DNA from: Pseudacidovorax intermedius
Lineage (GTDB): Bacteria > Pseudomonadota > Gammaproteobacteria > Burkholderiales > Burkholderiaceae_C
Length of the DNA stretch: 64,000 nt
Assembly (NCBI RefSeq): GCF_003350475.1
Contig: NZ_QQAV01000002.1
Span: 496,001 to 560,000, forward strand
Direction of reading: 5' to 3'
The notes under the pieces were generated by a model. It was not told where the DNA came from. It worked only from the letters and a program-made list of their open reading frames with translations, and did no database searches. This document shows positions 34,223 to 44,301 of this stretch, one piece after another. The first letter of the stretch is position 1, and each line of letters opens with the position of its first letter. A program made the translations under genes and the position numbers.

Positions 34223-35554
34223 ATGCCTCAAGCCATCACCGAACAACTCAGCCGCGACCAGCAGATCAGCGCCCTCGAGAAGGACTGGGCGACCAACCCG
34301 CGCTGGAAGGGCGTGAAGCGCGGCTACAGCGCCGCCGACGTGGTCCGCCTGCGGGGCTCGGTGCCGATCGAATACACACTGGCCCAGCGCGGTGCCGAGA
34401 AGCTGTGGGAGAAGATCAACGGTGGTGCCAAGAAGGGCTACGTCAACGCCTTCGGCGCCATCACCGCCGGCCAGGCCATGCAGCAGGCCAAGGCCGGCCT
34501 GGAAGCCGTGTACCTGTCGGGCTGGCAGGTCGCCGCCGACGGAAACACGTCCGAGACCATGTACCCCGACCAGTCGCTGTACGCGTACGACTCGGTGCCC
34601 ACCATGGTCCGCCGCATCAACAACACCTTCAAGCGTGCCGACGAGATCCAGTGGGGCCGCGGCATCAATCCCGGTGATGCCGAGTTCGTCGACTACTTCC
34701 TGCCCATCGTGGCCGATGCCGAAGCCGGCTTCGGCGGCGTGCTCAATGCCTTCGAGCTGATGAAGAACATGATCGCGGCCGGCGCTGCGGGCGTGCACTT
34801 CGAAGATCAGCTGGCTGCCGTCAAGAAGTGCGGCCACATGGGCGGCAAGGTGCTGGTGCCCACGCAGGAGGCCGTCGAGAAGCTGATCGCCGCGCGTTTC
34901 GCCGCCGACGTGATGGGTGTGCCTTCGATCGTGCTGGCCCGCACGGACGCCGAGGCTGCCAACCTGATCACCAGCGACCACGACGCCAACGACAAGCCCT
35001 TTCTGACGGGCGAACGCACGCAGGAAGGCTTCTTCCGCGTCAAGAATGGCCTGGAGCAGTCCATCAGCCGCGGCGTCGCCTACGCGCCCTATGCCGACCT
35101 GGTGTGGTGCGAGACCGGTGTGCCCGACATCGGCTTTGCCCGCGAGTTCGCCCAGGCCGTGCATGCCGCCTGCCCGGGCAAGCTGTTGAGCTACAACTGC
35201 TCGCCCTCGTTCAACTGGAAGAAGAACCTGAACGAAAAGCAGATCGCTTCGTTCCAGGAAGACCTGTCGGCCCTCGGCTACAAGTTCCAGTTCATCACGC
35301 TGGCTGGCATCCACATCAACTGGTTCCAGACCTTCCAGTTCGCCCATGCCTATGCCCGCGGCGAAGGCATGAAGCACTACACCGAGATGGTGCAGGAGCC
35401 CGAGTTCGCCGCGCGCGAGAAGGGCTACACCTTCGTGTCGCACCAGCAGGAAGTCGGCGCCGGTTATTTCGATGACGTGACCACCGTCATCCAGGGCGGT
35501 TCGTCCAGCGTGAAGGCGCTGACGGGCTCGACGGAGGAAGAGCAGTTCCACTGA
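34223..35554 (+). CDS. aceA: Isocitrate lyase
   Basis: This 443-residue glyoxylate-cycle enzyme cleaves isocitrate to succinate and glyoxylate. The active-site loop KKCGHMGGK contains the catalytic Cys, and the flanking [11 protein letters not shown] and [18 protein letters not shown] carry metal and substrate ligands. [16 protein letters not shown] is the downstream signature. The ATG at 34223 follows GGAG; a TTG at 34208 is less likely. It is monocistronic, with its own terminator at 35583-35610 and a palindrome-bearing upstream region. Confidence 0.97.
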   Translation: MPQAITEQLSRDQQISALEKDWATNPRWKGVKRGYSAADVVRLRGSVPIEYTLAQRGAEKLWEKINGGAKKGYVNAFGAITAGQAMQQAKAGLEAVYLSGWQVAADGNTSETMYPDQSLYAYDSVPTMVRRINNTFKRADEIQWGRGINPGDAEFVDYFLPIVADAEAGFGGVLNAFELMKNMIAAGAAGVHFEDQLAAVKKCGHMGGKVLVPTQEAVEKLIAARFAADVMGVPSIVLARTDAEAANLITSDHDANDKPFLTGERTQEGFFRVKNGLEQSISRGVAYAPYADLVWCETGVPDIGFAREFAQAVHAACPGKLLSYNCSPSFNWKKNLNEKQIASFQEDLSALGYKFQFITLAGIHINWFQTFQFAHAYARGEGMKHYTEMVQEPEFAAREKGYTFVSHQQEVGAGYFDDVTTVIQGGSSSVKALTGSTEEEQFH

Positions 35555-35582
35555 CCGGTTGAGCAGGTTCGTTCAGGGAGCA

Positions 35583-35610
35583 GGGCTCGGCCGGTGGCCG
35601 GGCCCTTTTT
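35583..35610 (+). terminator. Intrinsic terminator of aceA
   Basis: GGGCTCGGCC (35583-35592), loop GGT and GGCCGGGCCC (35596-35605) form a ten-pair stem with one G-U pair, followed by five T residues. It is 28 bases after the aceA stop. Confidence 0.9.
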
Positions 35611-35739
35611 GCTTGCTGCCTGCGCGTCGGGAATGCGCTGCGCCGGTCCGGCCTCTTGCGGTTCGCAAAGGTGCCTTGATCTTTCTTTGCAGCGTGTTGC
35701 GCATCGGCATCTGCAGCAGGGCTGCGGCCGAGCGCCCGC

Positions 35740-35745
35740 TACAAT
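35740..35745 (+). promoter_or_regulatory. Candidate -10 box of the thrS leader promoter
   Basis: TACAAT at 35740-35745 is a good sigma-70 -10 hexamer; no clear -35 box is seen. Transcription would start near 35752, giving a leader of roughly 200 bases before thrS that contains the leader peptide and the attenuator. Confidence 0.5.
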
Positions 35746-35795
35746 CGCGCGCTCATCGTCTGTCCACCAACAAGGGCGAGAAAGGCAATCTGGTT

Positions 35796-35858
35796 ATGAC
35801 ACCGCGAACTACTGGCACCGCATCGTTCGGTCCGCTTCCCCAGGGGAGCGGCCGGTAG
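35796..35858 (+). CDS. Threonine-rich leader peptide of thrS
   Basis: This 20-codon reading frame starts at ATG 35796 after AAAGG at 35781-35785 and encodes [10 protein letters not shown] followed by ten more residues and TAG. Four of the first eight codons specify threonine (positions 2, 5, 6 and 8), the amino acid charged by the downstream enzyme. Bases just after the stop (CCGCGC, 35861-35866) are complementary to the first arm of the terminator before thrS (GCGCGG, 35903-35908). Stalling at threonine codons would thus favour antitermination, as in classical attenuators. Confidence 0.7.
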   Translation: MTPRTTGTASFGPLPQGSGR

Positions 35859-35860
35859 GC

Positions 35861-35932
35861 CCGCGCAGCGCCGGCAGGTCCGGCACGCTCATCCAGCACG
35901 AAGCGCGGCTCACCCCCGCGCTTTTTTGTTTT
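35861..35932 (+). promoter_or_regulatory. thrS attenuator (antiterminator and intrinsic terminator)
   Basis: The terminator consists of AAGCGCGG (35901-35908), a seven-base loop, CCGCGCTT (35916-35923) and a T-rich run up to 35932, only 18 bases before the thrS ATG. CCGCGC at 35861-35866 can pair with 35903-35908 instead and would break the terminator. That segment is within reach of a ribosome halted at the leader stop codon (35856-35858), so completed leader translation should favour termination. Confidence 0.7.
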
Positions 35933-35949
35933 CCGCTCCGAGGTTTCCC

Positions 35950-37857
35950 ATGATCCAGATCACGCTCCCCGACAACTCCCGCCGCGAATACCCCGGCCCC
36001 GTGACGGTGGCCGAAGTGGCCCAGTCCATCGGCCCCGGCCTGGCCAAGAACACGGTGGCCGGCAAGGTGGACGGCAAGCTGGTGGACGCCAGCGACCTCA
36101 TCGACCACGACGCCCGTCTTCAGATCATCACGCCCAAGGACGAGGAAGGGCTGGAGATCATCCGCCACTCCTGCGCCCACCTGGTCGGCCATGCGGTCAA
36201 GCAGCTCTATCCCACGGCCAAGATGGTGATCGGCCCCGTGATCGACGAGGGCTTCTACTACGACATCTCCTACGAGCGTCCCTTTACGCCCGACGACATG
36301 GCGGCCATCGAGCAGCGCATGAAGGAATTGATCGCGCAGGACTACGACGTCATCAAGAAGATGACGCCGCGCGCCGAGGTGATCGATGTCTTCAAGTCCC
36401 GCGGCGAAGACTACAAGCTGCGCTTGGTCGAGGACATGCCCGACGAGCAGGCCATGGGCCTGTACTACCACCAGGAATATGTGGACATGTGCCGCGGCCC
36501 GCACGTGCCCAACACGCGCTTCCTGAAGGTCTTCAAGCTCACGAAATTGGCCGGCGCCTACTGGCGCGGCGATGCCAAGAACGAGCAGCTGCAGCGCATC
36601 TACGGCACGGCCTGGGCCGACAAGAAGCAGCTGGACCAGTACATCCAGCGCATCGAGGAGGCCGAGAAGCGCGACCACCGCAAGCTGGGCAAGGAGCTCG
36701 ATCTGTTCCACATCGACGACGTCGCGCCTGGCGTCGTCTTCTGGCACCCGAAGGGCTGGGCCCTGTGGCAGGCCGTGGAGCAGTATATGCGCCAGGTCTA
36801 CAAGGACACGGGCTACCAGGAAGTGAAGGGCCCGCAGATCCTCGACAAGAGTCTGTGGGAGAAGACGGGCCACTGGCAGAACTACCGCGAGAACATGTTC
36901 GTCACGGAGTCGGAGAAGCGCGATTACGCGCTCAAGCCGATGAACTGCCCCGGCCACGTGCTCATCTTCAAGAGCGACCTGCGCAGCTACCGCGAACTGC
37001 CGCTGCGCTACGGCGAGTTCGGCCAGTGCCACCGCAACGAGCCCTCGGGCGGCCTGCACGGCATCATGCGTGTGCGCGGCTTCACGCAGGATGACGGCCA
37101 CATCTTCTGCACGGAGGACCACATCCTCGAGGAGTGCGTGGCCTACACGTCGCAGTTGCTCAAGGTGTATGCGGACTTCGGCTTCACGGACATCCTCTAC
37201 AAGGTGGCCACGCGCCCCGAGCATCGCATCGGCTCCGACGAGCTCTGGGACAAGGCCGAAGGCGCGCTGATGGAAGCGCTGCGCCGATCGGGCGTAGACT
37301 TCGTCATCGCCCCGGGTGATGGGGCCTTCTATGGCCCCAAGATCGAGTACACGTTGCGCGATGCCATCGGCCGCCAGTGGCAATGCGGCACGATGCAGGT
37401 GGATTTCAACATGGCAGAGCGCCTGGGCGCCGAGTACGTGACGGAGTCCAGCGGTCGCGCCCACCCGGTGATGCTGCACCGGGCCATCGTCGGCAGCCTC
37501 GAGCGCTTCATCGGAATGCTGATCGAGCACCACGCCGGCGCCATGCCCGTCTGGCTCGCGCCGGTGCAGATTTCGGTGCTGAACATCACGGATGCGCAGG
37601 CGGACTACGCTGCAGAAGTTGCGAAAACGCTGCGCCATCAAGGGTTTAGGGTGCAGCTCGATCTGCAGAACGAGAAGATCACGTATAAAATACGCAAGCA
37701 TTCGCTGCAAAAGCTTCCCTACATCCTCGTCGTCGGCGACAAGGAGAAGGAAGCCGGTGCCGTCGCGGTGCGCGCCCGAGGCAATGTCGATCTCGGGGTC
37801 ATGTCGGTGGAGGCGTTCTCCCAAAAGATCGCCGACGACATCTCCAGCAAGCGTTGA
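35950..37857 (+). CDS. thrS: Threonine-tRNA ligase
   Basis: This 635-residue class II synthetase is complete. It has the N-terminal TGS domain ([20 protein letters not shown]), the editing domain with [15 protein letters not shown], the catalytic core with zinc ligand Cys333 in [10 protein letters not shown] and motif 2 in [20 protein letters not shown], and the anticodon-binding domain at the C-terminus. The ATG at 35950 matches homologues; an earlier in-frame start is unlikely because it falls inside the terminator. A threonine-rich leader peptide and terminator precede it. infC follows after 106 bases. Confidence 0.97.
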   Translation: MIQITLPDNSRREYPGPVTVAEVAQSIGPGLAKNTVAGKVDGKLVDASDLIDHDARLQIITPKDEEGLEIIRHSCAHLVGHAVKQLYPTAKMVIGPVIDEGFYYDISYERPFTPDDMAAIEQRMKELIAQDYDVIKKMTPRAEVIDVFKSRGEDYKLRLVEDMPDEQAMGLYYHQEYVDMCRGPHVPNTRFLKVFKLTKLAGAYWRGDAKNEQLQRIYGTAWADKKQLDQYIQRIEEAEKRDHRKLGKELDLFHIDDVAPGVVFWHPKGWALWQAVEQYMRQVYKDTGYQEVKGPQILDKSLWEKTGHWQNYRENMFVTESEKRDYALKPMNCPGHVLIFKSDLRSYRELPLRYGEFGQCHRNEPSGGLHGIMRVRGFTQDDGHIFCTEDHILEECVAYTSQLLKVYADFGFTDILYKVATRPEHRIGSDELWDKAEGALMEALRRSGVDFVIAPGDGAFYGPKIEYTLRDAIGRQWQCGTMQVDFNMAERLGAEYVTESSGRAHPVMLHRAIVGSLERFIGMLIEHHAGAMPVWLAPVQISVLNITDAQADYAAEVAKTLRHQGFRVQLDLQNEKITYKIRKHSLQKLPYILVVGDKEKEAGAVAVRARGNVDLGVMSVEAFSQKIADDISSKR

Positions 37858-37925
37858 CAACCCTCAGGTCCGAGCTTTACTGCCGGGCCTGTGCTTTGCC
37901 TGGGTGCGTGCCAATAACGGCGTTA

Positions 37926-37942
37926 GCTACAAAATTTGTAGC
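37926..37942. repeat. 17-bp dyad upstream of infC
   Basis: GCTACAAA (37926-37933), a central A and TTTGTAGC (37935-37942) form a perfect dyad in an AT-rich stretch, 22 bases before the infC start. Similar GCTA...TAGC dyads recur between genes in Comamonadaceae. Here it may be an operator, an mRNA hairpin near the infC ribosome-binding site, or a dispersed repeat. Confidence 0.5.
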
Positions 37943-37963
37943 ATATGATGAAGGACTGAAGCC

Positions 37964-38560
37964 ATCGCTACTGCATTTCGCGACCGTCGCCAACGCGAGG
38001 AACGCCAACACCGCCTGAACCGGGAAATCATGGCCCCGGAAGTTCGCCTGTTCGGACCCGAAAACGAGGCCCTGGGCGTTGTGAGCCTTTCCGAGGCATT
38101 GCGTCTGGCCGGCGAGCACGACGTGGACCTGGTCGAGGTGGTTGCTGCCGCCAATCCGCCGGTCTGCCGGTTGATCGAGTACGGCAAGTTCAAGTTCCTC
38201 GAACAGAAGAAGGCCGCCGAGGCGAAGTCGAAGCAGAAGGTCATCGAGGTCAAGGAAGTCAAGTTCCGGCCCGGTACCGACGATGGCGACTACAACATCA
38301 AGATGCGCAACATCCGTCGTTTCCTGGACGACGGCGACAAGTGCAAGATCACGCTGCGCTTCCGCGGTCGCGAGATTACGCACCAGGAGCTGGGCCTGGC
38401 CCTGCTGCAGCGCATCCGGGACGAGCTGGGCGACGCCATCGTGGTCGAGCAGTTCCCCAAGCTGGAAGGCCGGCAGATGATCATGATGATCGCGCCGGGC
38501 CGCAAGAAGGGTGGGGCGGCTCCCAAGGCCGCCGAGCCGGCAACGTCCGGCCAGGCCTGA
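37964..38560 (+). CDS. infC: Translation initiation factor IF-3 (ATC start)
   Basis: This 198-residue IF-3 promotes fidelity of start-codon choice and subunit dissociation. I place the start at ATC 37964, which gives the expected N-terminus (I/M)[20 protein letters not shown] and has AAGGA at 37951-37955 with eight-base spacing. The first ATG, at 38030, would remove 22 conserved residues. A non-AUG start is the known autoregulatory device of infC, because IF-3 discriminates against such codons. The N-domain is followed by the linker [11 protein letters not shown] and the C-domain with [18 protein letters not shown]. Confidence 0.93.
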   Translation: MATAFRDRRQREERQHRLNREIMAPEVRLFGPENEALGVVSLSEALRLAGEHDVDLVEVVAAANPPVCRLIEYGKFKFLEQKKAAEAKSKQKVIEVKEVKFRPGTDDGDYNIKMRNIRRFLDDGDKCKITLRFRGREITHQELGLALLQRIRDELGDAIVVEQFPKLEGRQMIMMIAPGRKKGGAAPKAAEPATSGQA

Positions 38561-38702
38561 AGCGCGAGCTTCGCCTGCCTGCAAAGGATTTCGCCGCTGG
38601 CGCCGCAAGGCGCGGGTGGCGGGATGAAGAAGTGCCTCGAAGGCCAACAAGTTCGGGAAGGATTCCCGGCGCCTTGCGAGCACAAGTAAAAGGAGCATTC
38701 AC

Positions 38703-38906
38703 ATGCCCAAGATGAAGACCAAGAGCAGCGCGAAGAAACGCTTTCGCGTTCGTCCCGGTGGCACCGTCAAGCGCGGTCAAGCCTTCAAGCGTCACATCCT
38801 GACCAAGAAGACCACCAAGAACAAGCGCCACCTGCGCGGTGCGGTGACGGTTCACGAGACCAACATGGTTTCGATGGCCGCCATGCTGCCCGGCCAAGGC
38901 ATTTGA
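38703..38906 (+). CDS. rpmI: 50S ribosomal protein L35
   Basis: This 67-residue basic protein begins [20 protein letters not shown], the L35 signature, and ends in the conserved MLPGQGI. It lies between infC (142-base gap) and rplT (28-base gap), the standard IF3-L35-L20 operon. In E. coli, L20 represses translation of rpmI and rplT through an mRNA structure in this region; the same may apply here. Confidence 0.97.
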   Translation: MPKMKTKSSAKKRFRVRPGGTVKRGQAFKRHILTKKTTKNKRHLRGAVTVHETNMVSMAAMLPGQGI

Positions 38907-38934
38907 TCAACCGACGAACTAGGAAGGATTCAAT

Positions 38935-39294
38935 ATGCCTCGCGTCAAACGTGGTGTAACCGCTCGCGCCCGCCACAAGAAGGTTCTCGCCCTTGCCAAG
39001 GGCTTCCGCGGTCGTCGCGGCAACGTCTTCCGCATCGCCAAGCAGGCGGTGATGAAGGCGGGCCAGTACGCCTACCGTGACCGCCGCGCCAAGAAGCGCG
39101 TTTTCCGTCGTCTGTGGATTGCGCGTATCAACGCCGCCTCCCGTGAACTGGGCCTGACGTACAGCCAGTTCGCCAACGGCATCCGCAAGGCCGGCATCGA
39201 GATCGACCGCAAGGTCCTCGCCGACATCGCCGTGCACGACAAGGCGGCTTTCGCCGGCATCGTGGAGCAGGTCAAGGCCAAGCTGGCTGCTTGA
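38935..39294 (+). CDS. rplT: 50S ribosomal protein L20
   Basis: This 119-residue protein begins [20 protein letters not shown] and contains [20 protein letters not shown] and [20 protein letters not shown], the L20 signature. It assembles early on 23S rRNA and is the usual autorepressor of its operon. The ribosome-binding site is AGGAAGG. A terminator-like hairpin follows at 39347-39380, before pheS. Confidence 0.97.
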   Translation: MPRVKRGVTARARHKKVLALAKGFRGRRGNVFRIAKQAVMKAGQYAYRDRRAKKRVFRRLWIARINAASRELGLTYSQFANGIRKAGIEIDRKVLADIAVHDKAAFAGIVEQVKAKLAA

Positions 39295-39303
39295 TTCCGC
39301 CCA

Positions 39304-39332
39304 GTGCGCGTCCGCTCCGGCGGAGTCGCGCA
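39304..39332 (+). other. GC-rich hairpin downstream of rplT
   Basis: GTGCGCG at 39304-39310 and CGCGCAC at 39326-39332 flank a further inner stem TCCGC/GCGGA. It has no T-run. It may stabilise the rplT 3' end ahead of the true terminator. Confidence 0.4.
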
Positions 39333-39346
39333 CGCCCACGGTTCCA

Positions 39347-39380
39347 GGGCTGGCGCTTGAAAAAGCTCCGGCCCTTTTTC
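39347..39380 (+). terminator. Intrinsic terminator after rplT
   Basis: GGGCTGG (39347-39353) pairs with CCGGCCC (39368-39374), extended inside by GCTT with AAGC, and is followed by five T residues. It separates infC-rpmI-rplT from pheST, although partial read-through into pheS is possible. Confidence 0.8.
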
Positions 39381-39472
39381 ATGGGCCCCGCGGCGCGTGC
39401 ATCGACTCCCGGTCGGTGCCATCGCGTCCCGCGGTCAGGGCCCTCTCCATTTCTCCGCATCGCACGCATTCC

Positions 39473-40516
39473 ATGAACGAACTGGACACCCTGGTCGACC
39501 AAGCCCGTGCCGCCTTCGCCGGCGCCCGGGCACCCGCTGAGCTCGAGAACGCGAAGGCGCAGTTCATGGGCAAGTCCGGCCGCGTCACGGAACTGATGAA
39601 GGGCCTGGCCCAGCTGCCGGTCGACGAGAAGAAGAGCCGCGGCGCCGCCATCAACGTGGCCAAGCAGGCCATCGAAGCCGCGCTCAATGCCCGTCGGCAG
39701 GAGCTGGCCGATGCGGAACTCAATGCCCAACTGCAGGCCGAGGCGCTGGATGTCACGCTGCCCGGCCGCCGCCGCGCCGGGGGCGGTCTGCACCCCGTGG
39801 CGCGCGCGCAGGAGCGCATCGAGGCCATCTTCGCCAGCATGGGCTTCGACGTGGCCGACGGCCCCGAGGTCGAGACCGACTGGTTCAGCTTCACCTCGCT
39901 GAACAACCCGCCGAACCACCCCGCGCGGTCGATGCAGGACACCTTCTACGTCGACATGAAGGACGACGACGGCCAGCTGTTCAACCTGCGCCCGCACACC
40001 TCGCCGATGCAGGTGCGCTATGCGCAGGCCCATGCGCGCCAGTACGCCGGCCAGGAGAGCATGCCCGACATCCGCGTGATTGCGCCGGGCCGCACCTACC
40101 GTGTGGACAGCGATGCCACGCATTCGCCCATGTTCCATCAGGTCGAGGGCCTGTGGATCGGCCAGAACGTCAGCTTCAAGGACCTGAAGGTGATGTACCT
40201 GGATTTCATCCAGGCCTTCTTCGAGACCAGTGCGCTCAAGTTGCGCTTCCGTCCCAGCTACTTCCCCTTCACCGAGCCCAGCGCCGAAATCGACATCATG
40301 TTCGAGAAGGGGCCGCTGGCCGGCCGCTGGCTGGAGGTGTCGGGCTCTGGCCAAGTGCATCCGCAGGTGGTGCGCAACATGGGCCTGGACCCGGAGAAGT
40401 ACATCGGCTTCGCCTTCGGCTCGGGCATCGACCGCCTGGCCATGCTGCGCTACGGCGTGAGCGACCTGCGCCTCTTCTTCGACGGCGACCTGCGTTTCCT
40501 GAACCAATTCCAATAA
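39473..40516 (+). CDS. pheS: Phenylalanine-tRNA ligase alpha subunit
   Basis: This 347-residue catalytic subunit has an N-terminal coiled-coil (residues 1-90), then motif 1 in [20 protein letters not shown], motif 2 in [20 protein letters not shown] and motif 3 in [18 protein letters not shown]. It forms an alpha2-beta2 enzyme with PheT, which begins 15 bases downstream. The ATG at 39473 gives the usual N-terminus; no phenylalanine-rich leader peptide is visible upstream. Confidence 0.97.
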   Translation: MNELDTLVDQARAAFAGARAPAELENAKAQFMGKSGRVTELMKGLAQLPVDEKKSRGAAINVAKQAIEAALNARRQELADAELNAQLQAEALDVTLPGRRRAGGGLHPVARAQERIEAIFASMGFDVADGPEVETDWFSFTSLNNPPNHPARSMQDTFYVDMKDDDGQLFNLRPHTSPMQVRYAQAHARQYAGQESMPDIRVIAPGRTYRVDSDATHSPMFHQVEGLWIGQNVSFKDLKVMYLDFIQAFFETSALKLRFRPSYFPFTEPSAEIDIMFEKGPLAGRWLEVSGSGQVHPQVVRNMGLDPEKYIGFAFGSGIDRLAMLRYGVSDLRLFFDGDLRFLNQFQ

Positions 40517-40531
40517 GACGAGGGCGACCCG

Positions 40532-42961
40532 ATGCAATTTCCCGAATCCTGGCTGCGCGCCTTCTGCAACCCGCCCCTGTCCTCCGAAGCCTTGGCCGAT
40601 ACGCTGACCATGGGCGGCTTCGAAGTCGAGGAGCGCCGCCCCGCCGCGCCACCCTTCACCAAGATCGTCGTGGGCGAGGTCAAGGAGGCCGTGCAGCATC
40701 CCAATGCCGACCGCCTGCGCGTGTGCCAGGTAGACGCCGGCCAAGGTGCCCTGTTGAACATCGTCTGCGGTGCGCCGAACGCCCGTGTGGGCATCAAGGT
40801 GCCCTGCGCGCTGGTCGGTGCAGAACTGCCGCCTGGTGAGGATGGCAAGCCGTTCAAGATCAAGCTGGGCAAGCTGCGCGGCGTGGAAAGCCAGGGCATG
40901 CTGTGCTCCGCCCGCGAGCTGGGCCTGAGCGACGACCACGGCGGTCTGCTCGAGCTTGCTGACGATGCGCCGGTGGGCGCCGACGTGCGCGATCTGCTGC
41001 AGCTCGACGACGTGCTGATCACCATCAAGCTCACGCCCAACCTGGCGCACGGCCTGTCGGTGTACGGGATCGCGCGCGAGCTGTCGGCGCTCACCGGTGC
41101 GCCGCTGCAGACGCCGGCCATCGAGCCGGTGCAGCCGCAGTTGGACGACAAGCTGCCGGTGCGCGTTGAAGCCGCCGACCTGTGCGGCCGCTTCTCCGGC
41201 CGCATTGTGCGCGGGGTGAACACGCGCGCCGCCACGCCGGCCTGGATGGTCGACCGCCTGGCGCGCTGCGGCCAGCGCAGCGTGTCGCCGCTGGTGGACA
41301 TCTCCAACTACGTGATGTTCGAGTACGGCTCGCCCTCGCACATCTTCGACCTGGACAAGATCCACGGCGGCCTGACGGTGCGCTGGGGTCGCGCGGGCGA
41401 GCAGCTCAAGCTGCTCAACGGCAACACCGTCACTGTCGACGAACAGGTGGGTGTGATCGCCGACGAGCGCGAGGTCGAGTCCCTGGCCGGCATCATGGGT
41501 GGCGACGCCACGGCCGTGTCCGACGACACGAGCAGCATCTACATCGAGGCGGCCTTCTGGTGGCCGGCCGCGATCCAAGGCCGTTCGCGCCGCTTCAACT
41601 TCTCGACCGACGCCGGGCACCGCTTCGAGCGTGGCGTGGACCCGAGCCGCACCGTGGCCATGATCGAGCGCATCACCCGCCTGGTGCAGGAGATCTGCGG
41701 CGGCCAGGCTGGCCCCATCGACGATCAAGTCTTGAAGCTGCCCGAGGCCGCGCCGGTCACCCTCCGCGTCGCTCGCGCCGAGCGTGTGATCGGCATGCCG
41801 ATCACCCAGGCGCAGTGCGCGGACGTGCTGCGCAAGCTGCACCTGGACTTCACCGAAGGCGAGGGCACGCTCACCGTCACGCCGCCGCCGCACCGCTTCG
41901 ACATCGCCATCGAAGAGGACCTGATCGAGGAGGTCGCGCGACTCGTCGGCTACAACAACCTGCCGTCCACGCCGCCGCTCGCGCCCATTCGCGCCCGCGT
42001 GCTGTCCGAGTCGCAGCGCAGCCGCTTCGCCGTGCGCCACCGCCTCGCCGACCTGGGCTACCAGGAAACGATCAACTTCAGCTTCGTCGAAGCCGCCTGG
42101 GAGCGCGATCTGGCCGGCAACGCCAACCCGGTGCAGCTGCTCAATCCCATCGCCAGCCAGATGAGCGTGATGCGGTCCTCGCTGATGGGATCGCTGCTGG
42201 CCGTGCTCAAGTTCAACCTGGACCGCAAGGCGCCGCGCGTACGCGTGTTCGAGGTGGGCCGCGTCTTCATACGCGATGACGCCGTCCCGACCAGCGACAC
42301 CAGCGTCAAGGGCGTGCGCCAGCCAGTGCATGTGGCGGGCCTGGCCTGGGGCGACGACGCGGCCTCGCGCTGGGACGGCAAGCCGCAGCGCGTGGACTTC
42401 TACGACGCCAAGGGCGATGTCGAGGCGCTGCTCGCGCCGCGCGCCGTGCGTTTCGAGAAGGCCGAACATCCTGCGCTTCATCCGGGCCGCTGCGCCCGGG
42501 TGCTCGTGGATGGCCAGCCGGTCGGCTTCATCGGCGAGCTGCATCCGCGCTGGCGCCAGCAGTGGGACCTGCCCTTCGCGCCCATGCTGTTCGAACTGTC
42601 CGTCGACGCCGTGACGGCGCGGGCCATGCCGGCCCTGCGTCCGGTGCCGCGCCACCAGTCCGTGGAGCGCGACATCGCGGTGGTGGTGGCCGAATCGGTC
42701 GGCCACGACGCCCTGCTGGACGCCGTGCGCGCCGCCGACACCGGTGGCCTGCTGCGCGATGCGGCGCTGTTCGACATCTACCGGCCGGCGCCTGAGGCAA
42801 ACGCTGCCGCGCCCGGTGCCCTCGCCGCGGGCGAGAAGAGCATGGCCGTGCGCCTGGCCTTCCTGGGGGAGGCCACGCTGACCGACGAGCAGGTCGATGC
42901 CGCCGTGGCGGCCATCTTGGCGAAGGCCCAGCAACGGGTCGGCGCCCGCCTGCGCGGCTGA
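40532..42961 (+). CDS. pheT: Phenylalanine-tRNA ligase beta subunit
   Basis: This 809-residue subunit has the complete bacterial arrangement: N-terminal tRNA-binding (EMAP/OB-like) domain containing [20 protein letters not shown], the B3/B4 editing domain with [20 protein letters not shown] and the [18 protein letters not shown] segment, the B5 domain, the catalytic-like domain and the C-terminal anticodon-binding FDX domain ending in [20 protein letters not shown]. ihfA follows after 16 bases, as in E. coli. Confidence 0.97.
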   Translation: MQFPESWLRAFCNPPLSSEALADTLTMGGFEVEERRPAAPPFTKIVVGEVKEAVQHPNADRLRVCQVDAGQGALLNIVCGAPNARVGIKVPCALVGAELPPGEDGKPFKIKLGKLRGVESQGMLCSARELGLSDDHGGLLELADDAPVGADVRDLLQLDDVLITIKLTPNLAHGLSVYGIARELSALTGAPLQTPAIEPVQPQLDDKLPVRVEAADLCGRFSGRIVRGVNTRAATPAWMVDRLARCGQRSVSPLVDISNYVMFEYGSPSHIFDLDKIHGGLTVRWGRAGEQLKLLNGNTVTVDEQVGVIADEREVESLAGIMGGDATAVSDDTSSIYIEAAFWWPAAIQGRSRRFNFSTDAGHRFERGVDPSRTVAMIERITRLVQEICGGQAGPIDDQVLKLPEAAPVTLRVARAERVIGMPITQAQCADVLRKLHLDFTEGEGTLTVTPPPHRFDIAIEEDLIEEVARLVGYNNLPSTPPLAPIRARVLSESQRSRFAVRHRLADLGYQETINFSFVEAAWERDLAGNANPVQLLNPIASQMSVMRSSLMGSLLAVLKFNLDRKAPRVRVFEVGRVFIRDDAVPTSDTSVKGVRQPVHVAGLAWGDDAASRWDGKPQRVDFYDAKGDVEALLAPRAVRFEKAEHPALHPGRCARVLVDGQPVGFIGELHPRWRQQWDLPFAPMLFELSVDAVTARAMPALRPVPRHQSVERDIAVVVAESVGHDALLDAVRAADTGGLLRDAALFDIYRPAPEANAAAPGALAAGEKSMAVRLAFLGEATLTDEQVDAAVAAILAKAQQRVGARLRG

Positions 42962-42977
42962 CACCGAGGACGACGAC

Positions 42978-43358
42978 ATGGAATTCAAGATCGACGCCAT
43001 CGAGACGCCCGCGCTGACCAAGGCGCAGCTGTCGGAACTGCTGTTCGAGCAGATCGGCCTCAACAAGCGCGAAGCCAAGGACATGGTCGAGGCCTTCTTC
43101 GAGGTCATCGCCCAGCGCCTGATCGAAGGCGACGAGGTCAAGATCTCGGGCTTCGGCAACTTCCAGATCCGGACGAAGGCGGCGCGGCCGGGGCGCAATC
43201 CGCGCACGGGCGAATCGATCCCGATCGGCCCGCGCCGGGTGGCGGTCTTCCACGCCAGCGCCAAGCTCAAGGAGCAACTGCACGAGGCCGTCGCGGCCGA
43301 CGCCGCATCCCCGGTCACCGCCGCCCCCATCGAGGCCGAGCGCGCCGAGCTTGGCTGA
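42978..43358 (+). CDS. ihfA: Integration host factor alpha subunit
   Basis: This 126-residue DNA-bending protein of the HU/IHF family has the DNA-binding arm signature in [21 protein letters not shown] with its intercalating Pro. [20 protein letters not shown] forms the dimer helices. It is about 27 residues longer than E. coli IhfA because of an Ala/Glu-rich C-terminal tail. The ATG at 42978 follows GAGGACGACGAC. It is co-directional with pheT (16-base gap), as in many Proteobacteria. Confidence 0.95.
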   Translation: MEFKIDAIETPALTKAQLSELLFEQIGLNKREAKDMVEAFFEVIAQRLIEGDEVKISGFGNFQIRTKAARPGRNPRTGESIPIGPRRVAVFHASAKLKEQLHEAVAADAASPVTAAPIEAERAELG

Positions 43359-43518
43359 TGCCAGTGCGAGCCCGCAGGGCGCCCGAGCGCACGCAGCGCT
43401 GCGGCACCCGGGCACGAGGACCCAGTCACATCTGCGCGCACTTTGAACGTTCGGTGTCTGGTATGTGCTGCACTGCTGGAGTAACCTCGCACGTTTGCCT
43501 CGCACCGTGTTGATTTCG

Positions 43519-44046
43519 ATGGAGAACAGCCTCCCTCCGATTCCCGTCAAGCGCTACTTCACCATCGGTGAGGTGGCTGAGTTGTGCGGGGTCAAGCCGC
43601 ATGTGCTGCGCTACTGGGAGCAGGAATTCACGCAGTTGCGGCCTATGAAGCGCCGAGGCAATCGCCGCTACTACCAGCACCACGAGGTGCTGATGATCCG
43701 CCGCATCCGGGACCTGCTCTACGAGCAGGGCTTCACGATCAGCGGCGCCCGCAACCGGCTGCAGGAACTGGCGCAAGCCGAGCGCGAGCGCCGTCGCCGT
43801 GGGGACGTGCCTGCGGACGAGGCCGACACCCAACCTGCCTTCGCCGAGCCGTCCTTCGACGACGCGCCCGTCTTCGAGGAGCCGCCCACGTTCGTGGCGG
43901 AAGGCGCGCGGCACTCGGCGCATCGTGTCGCGGCCGACGCCGAACTGGTCGCCGGGTCGCCGTTGCCGATGATCTCGGGCGCCTATCCCGTGGCGCTGCT
44001 GCGCCGCGAGCTGGTGGAGATCCGCGACCTGCTCAGCTTCTACTGA
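43519..44046 (+). CDS. MerR family transcriptional regulator
   Basis: This 175-residue protein has an N-terminal MerR winged helix (KRYFTIGEVAELCGVKPHVL, then RYWEQEFTQLRPMKRRGNRR, about residues 10-80). The C-terminal part is acidic and proline-rich and lacks the cysteines of metal sensors, ending in the conserved LLRRELVEIRDLLSFY. This gene follows ihfA in many Burkholderiales, usually annotated only as MerR; its targets are unknown. The ATG at 43519 was chosen because the helix starts shortly after it. Confidence 0.9.
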   Translation: MENSLPPIPVKRYFTIGEVAELCGVKPHVLRYWEQEFTQLRPMKRRGNRRYYQHHEVLMIRRIRDLLYEQGFTISGARNRLQELAQAERERRRRGDVPADEADTQPAFAEPSFDDAPVFEEPPTFVAEGARHSAHRVAADAELVAGSPLPMISGAYPVALLRRELVEIRDLLSFY

Positions 44047-44096
44047 GCGAACCGAATTTCTCTCTTCGAAGTTCGCGAAGACGGTGGAATCCGGTA

Positions 44097-44102
44097 TATA
44101 CT
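44097..44102 (+). promoter_or_regulatory. Candidate -10 box of the tRNA-Pro gene
   Basis: TATACT at 44097-44102 lies ten bases before the mature tRNA 5' end, in an AT-rich patch between the MerR stop and the tRNA. The leader would be only a few bases. No clear -35 box is visible. Confidence 0.5.
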
Positions 44103-44111
44103 TTATGGCTT

Positions 44112-44188
44112 CGGTGTGTGGCGCAGCCTGGTAGCGCACTTGCATGGGGTGCAAGGGGTCGAAGGTTCGAATCCTTTCACACCGACCA
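44112..44188 (+). tRNA. tRNA-Pro (anticodon GGG)
   Basis: The acceptor arm CGGTGTG pairs with CACACCG (44178-44184). The anticodon stem CTTGC/GCAAG encloses the loop ATGGGGT with anticodon GGG, and the T-loop TTCGAAT is present. The discriminator A and the CCA end (44186-44188) are encoded. It reads CCC and CCU proline codons. Confidence 0.97.
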
Positions 44189-44203
44189 CTATTAAAGAAG
44201 CTG

Positions 44204-44245
44204 AAAGCCGCTGTGGAGTCAAATCCACAGCGGCTTTTTGTTTTG
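44204..44245 (+). terminator. Intrinsic terminator after tRNA-Pro
   Basis: AAAGCCGCTGTGGA (44204-44217), a six-base loop and TCCACAGCGGCTTT (44224-44237) form a perfect 14-pair stem followed by a T-rich run. It is 15 bases after the tRNA end. Confidence 0.93.
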
Positions 44246-44301
44246 GGTGTTGTGTGTCTCGCGGGCTGAATGGCCCGGCTTTCGAAAACAGGAGTTCCGT
44301 T

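Noticed and set aside
39295-39472. Phenylalanine leader peptide and attenuator before pheST, as in E. coli
   Set aside because: A terminator is present after rplT, but no short frame rich in Phe codons precedes it. It is better explained as the rplT terminator.
39272-43492. A minus-strand reading frame of about 1400 codons opposite rplT, pheS, pheT and ihfA
   Set aside because: It is antisense to four well-recognised genes, rich in His, Arg, Gly and Gln, and matches no family. It is a product of the GC-rich third codon positions of the real genes.
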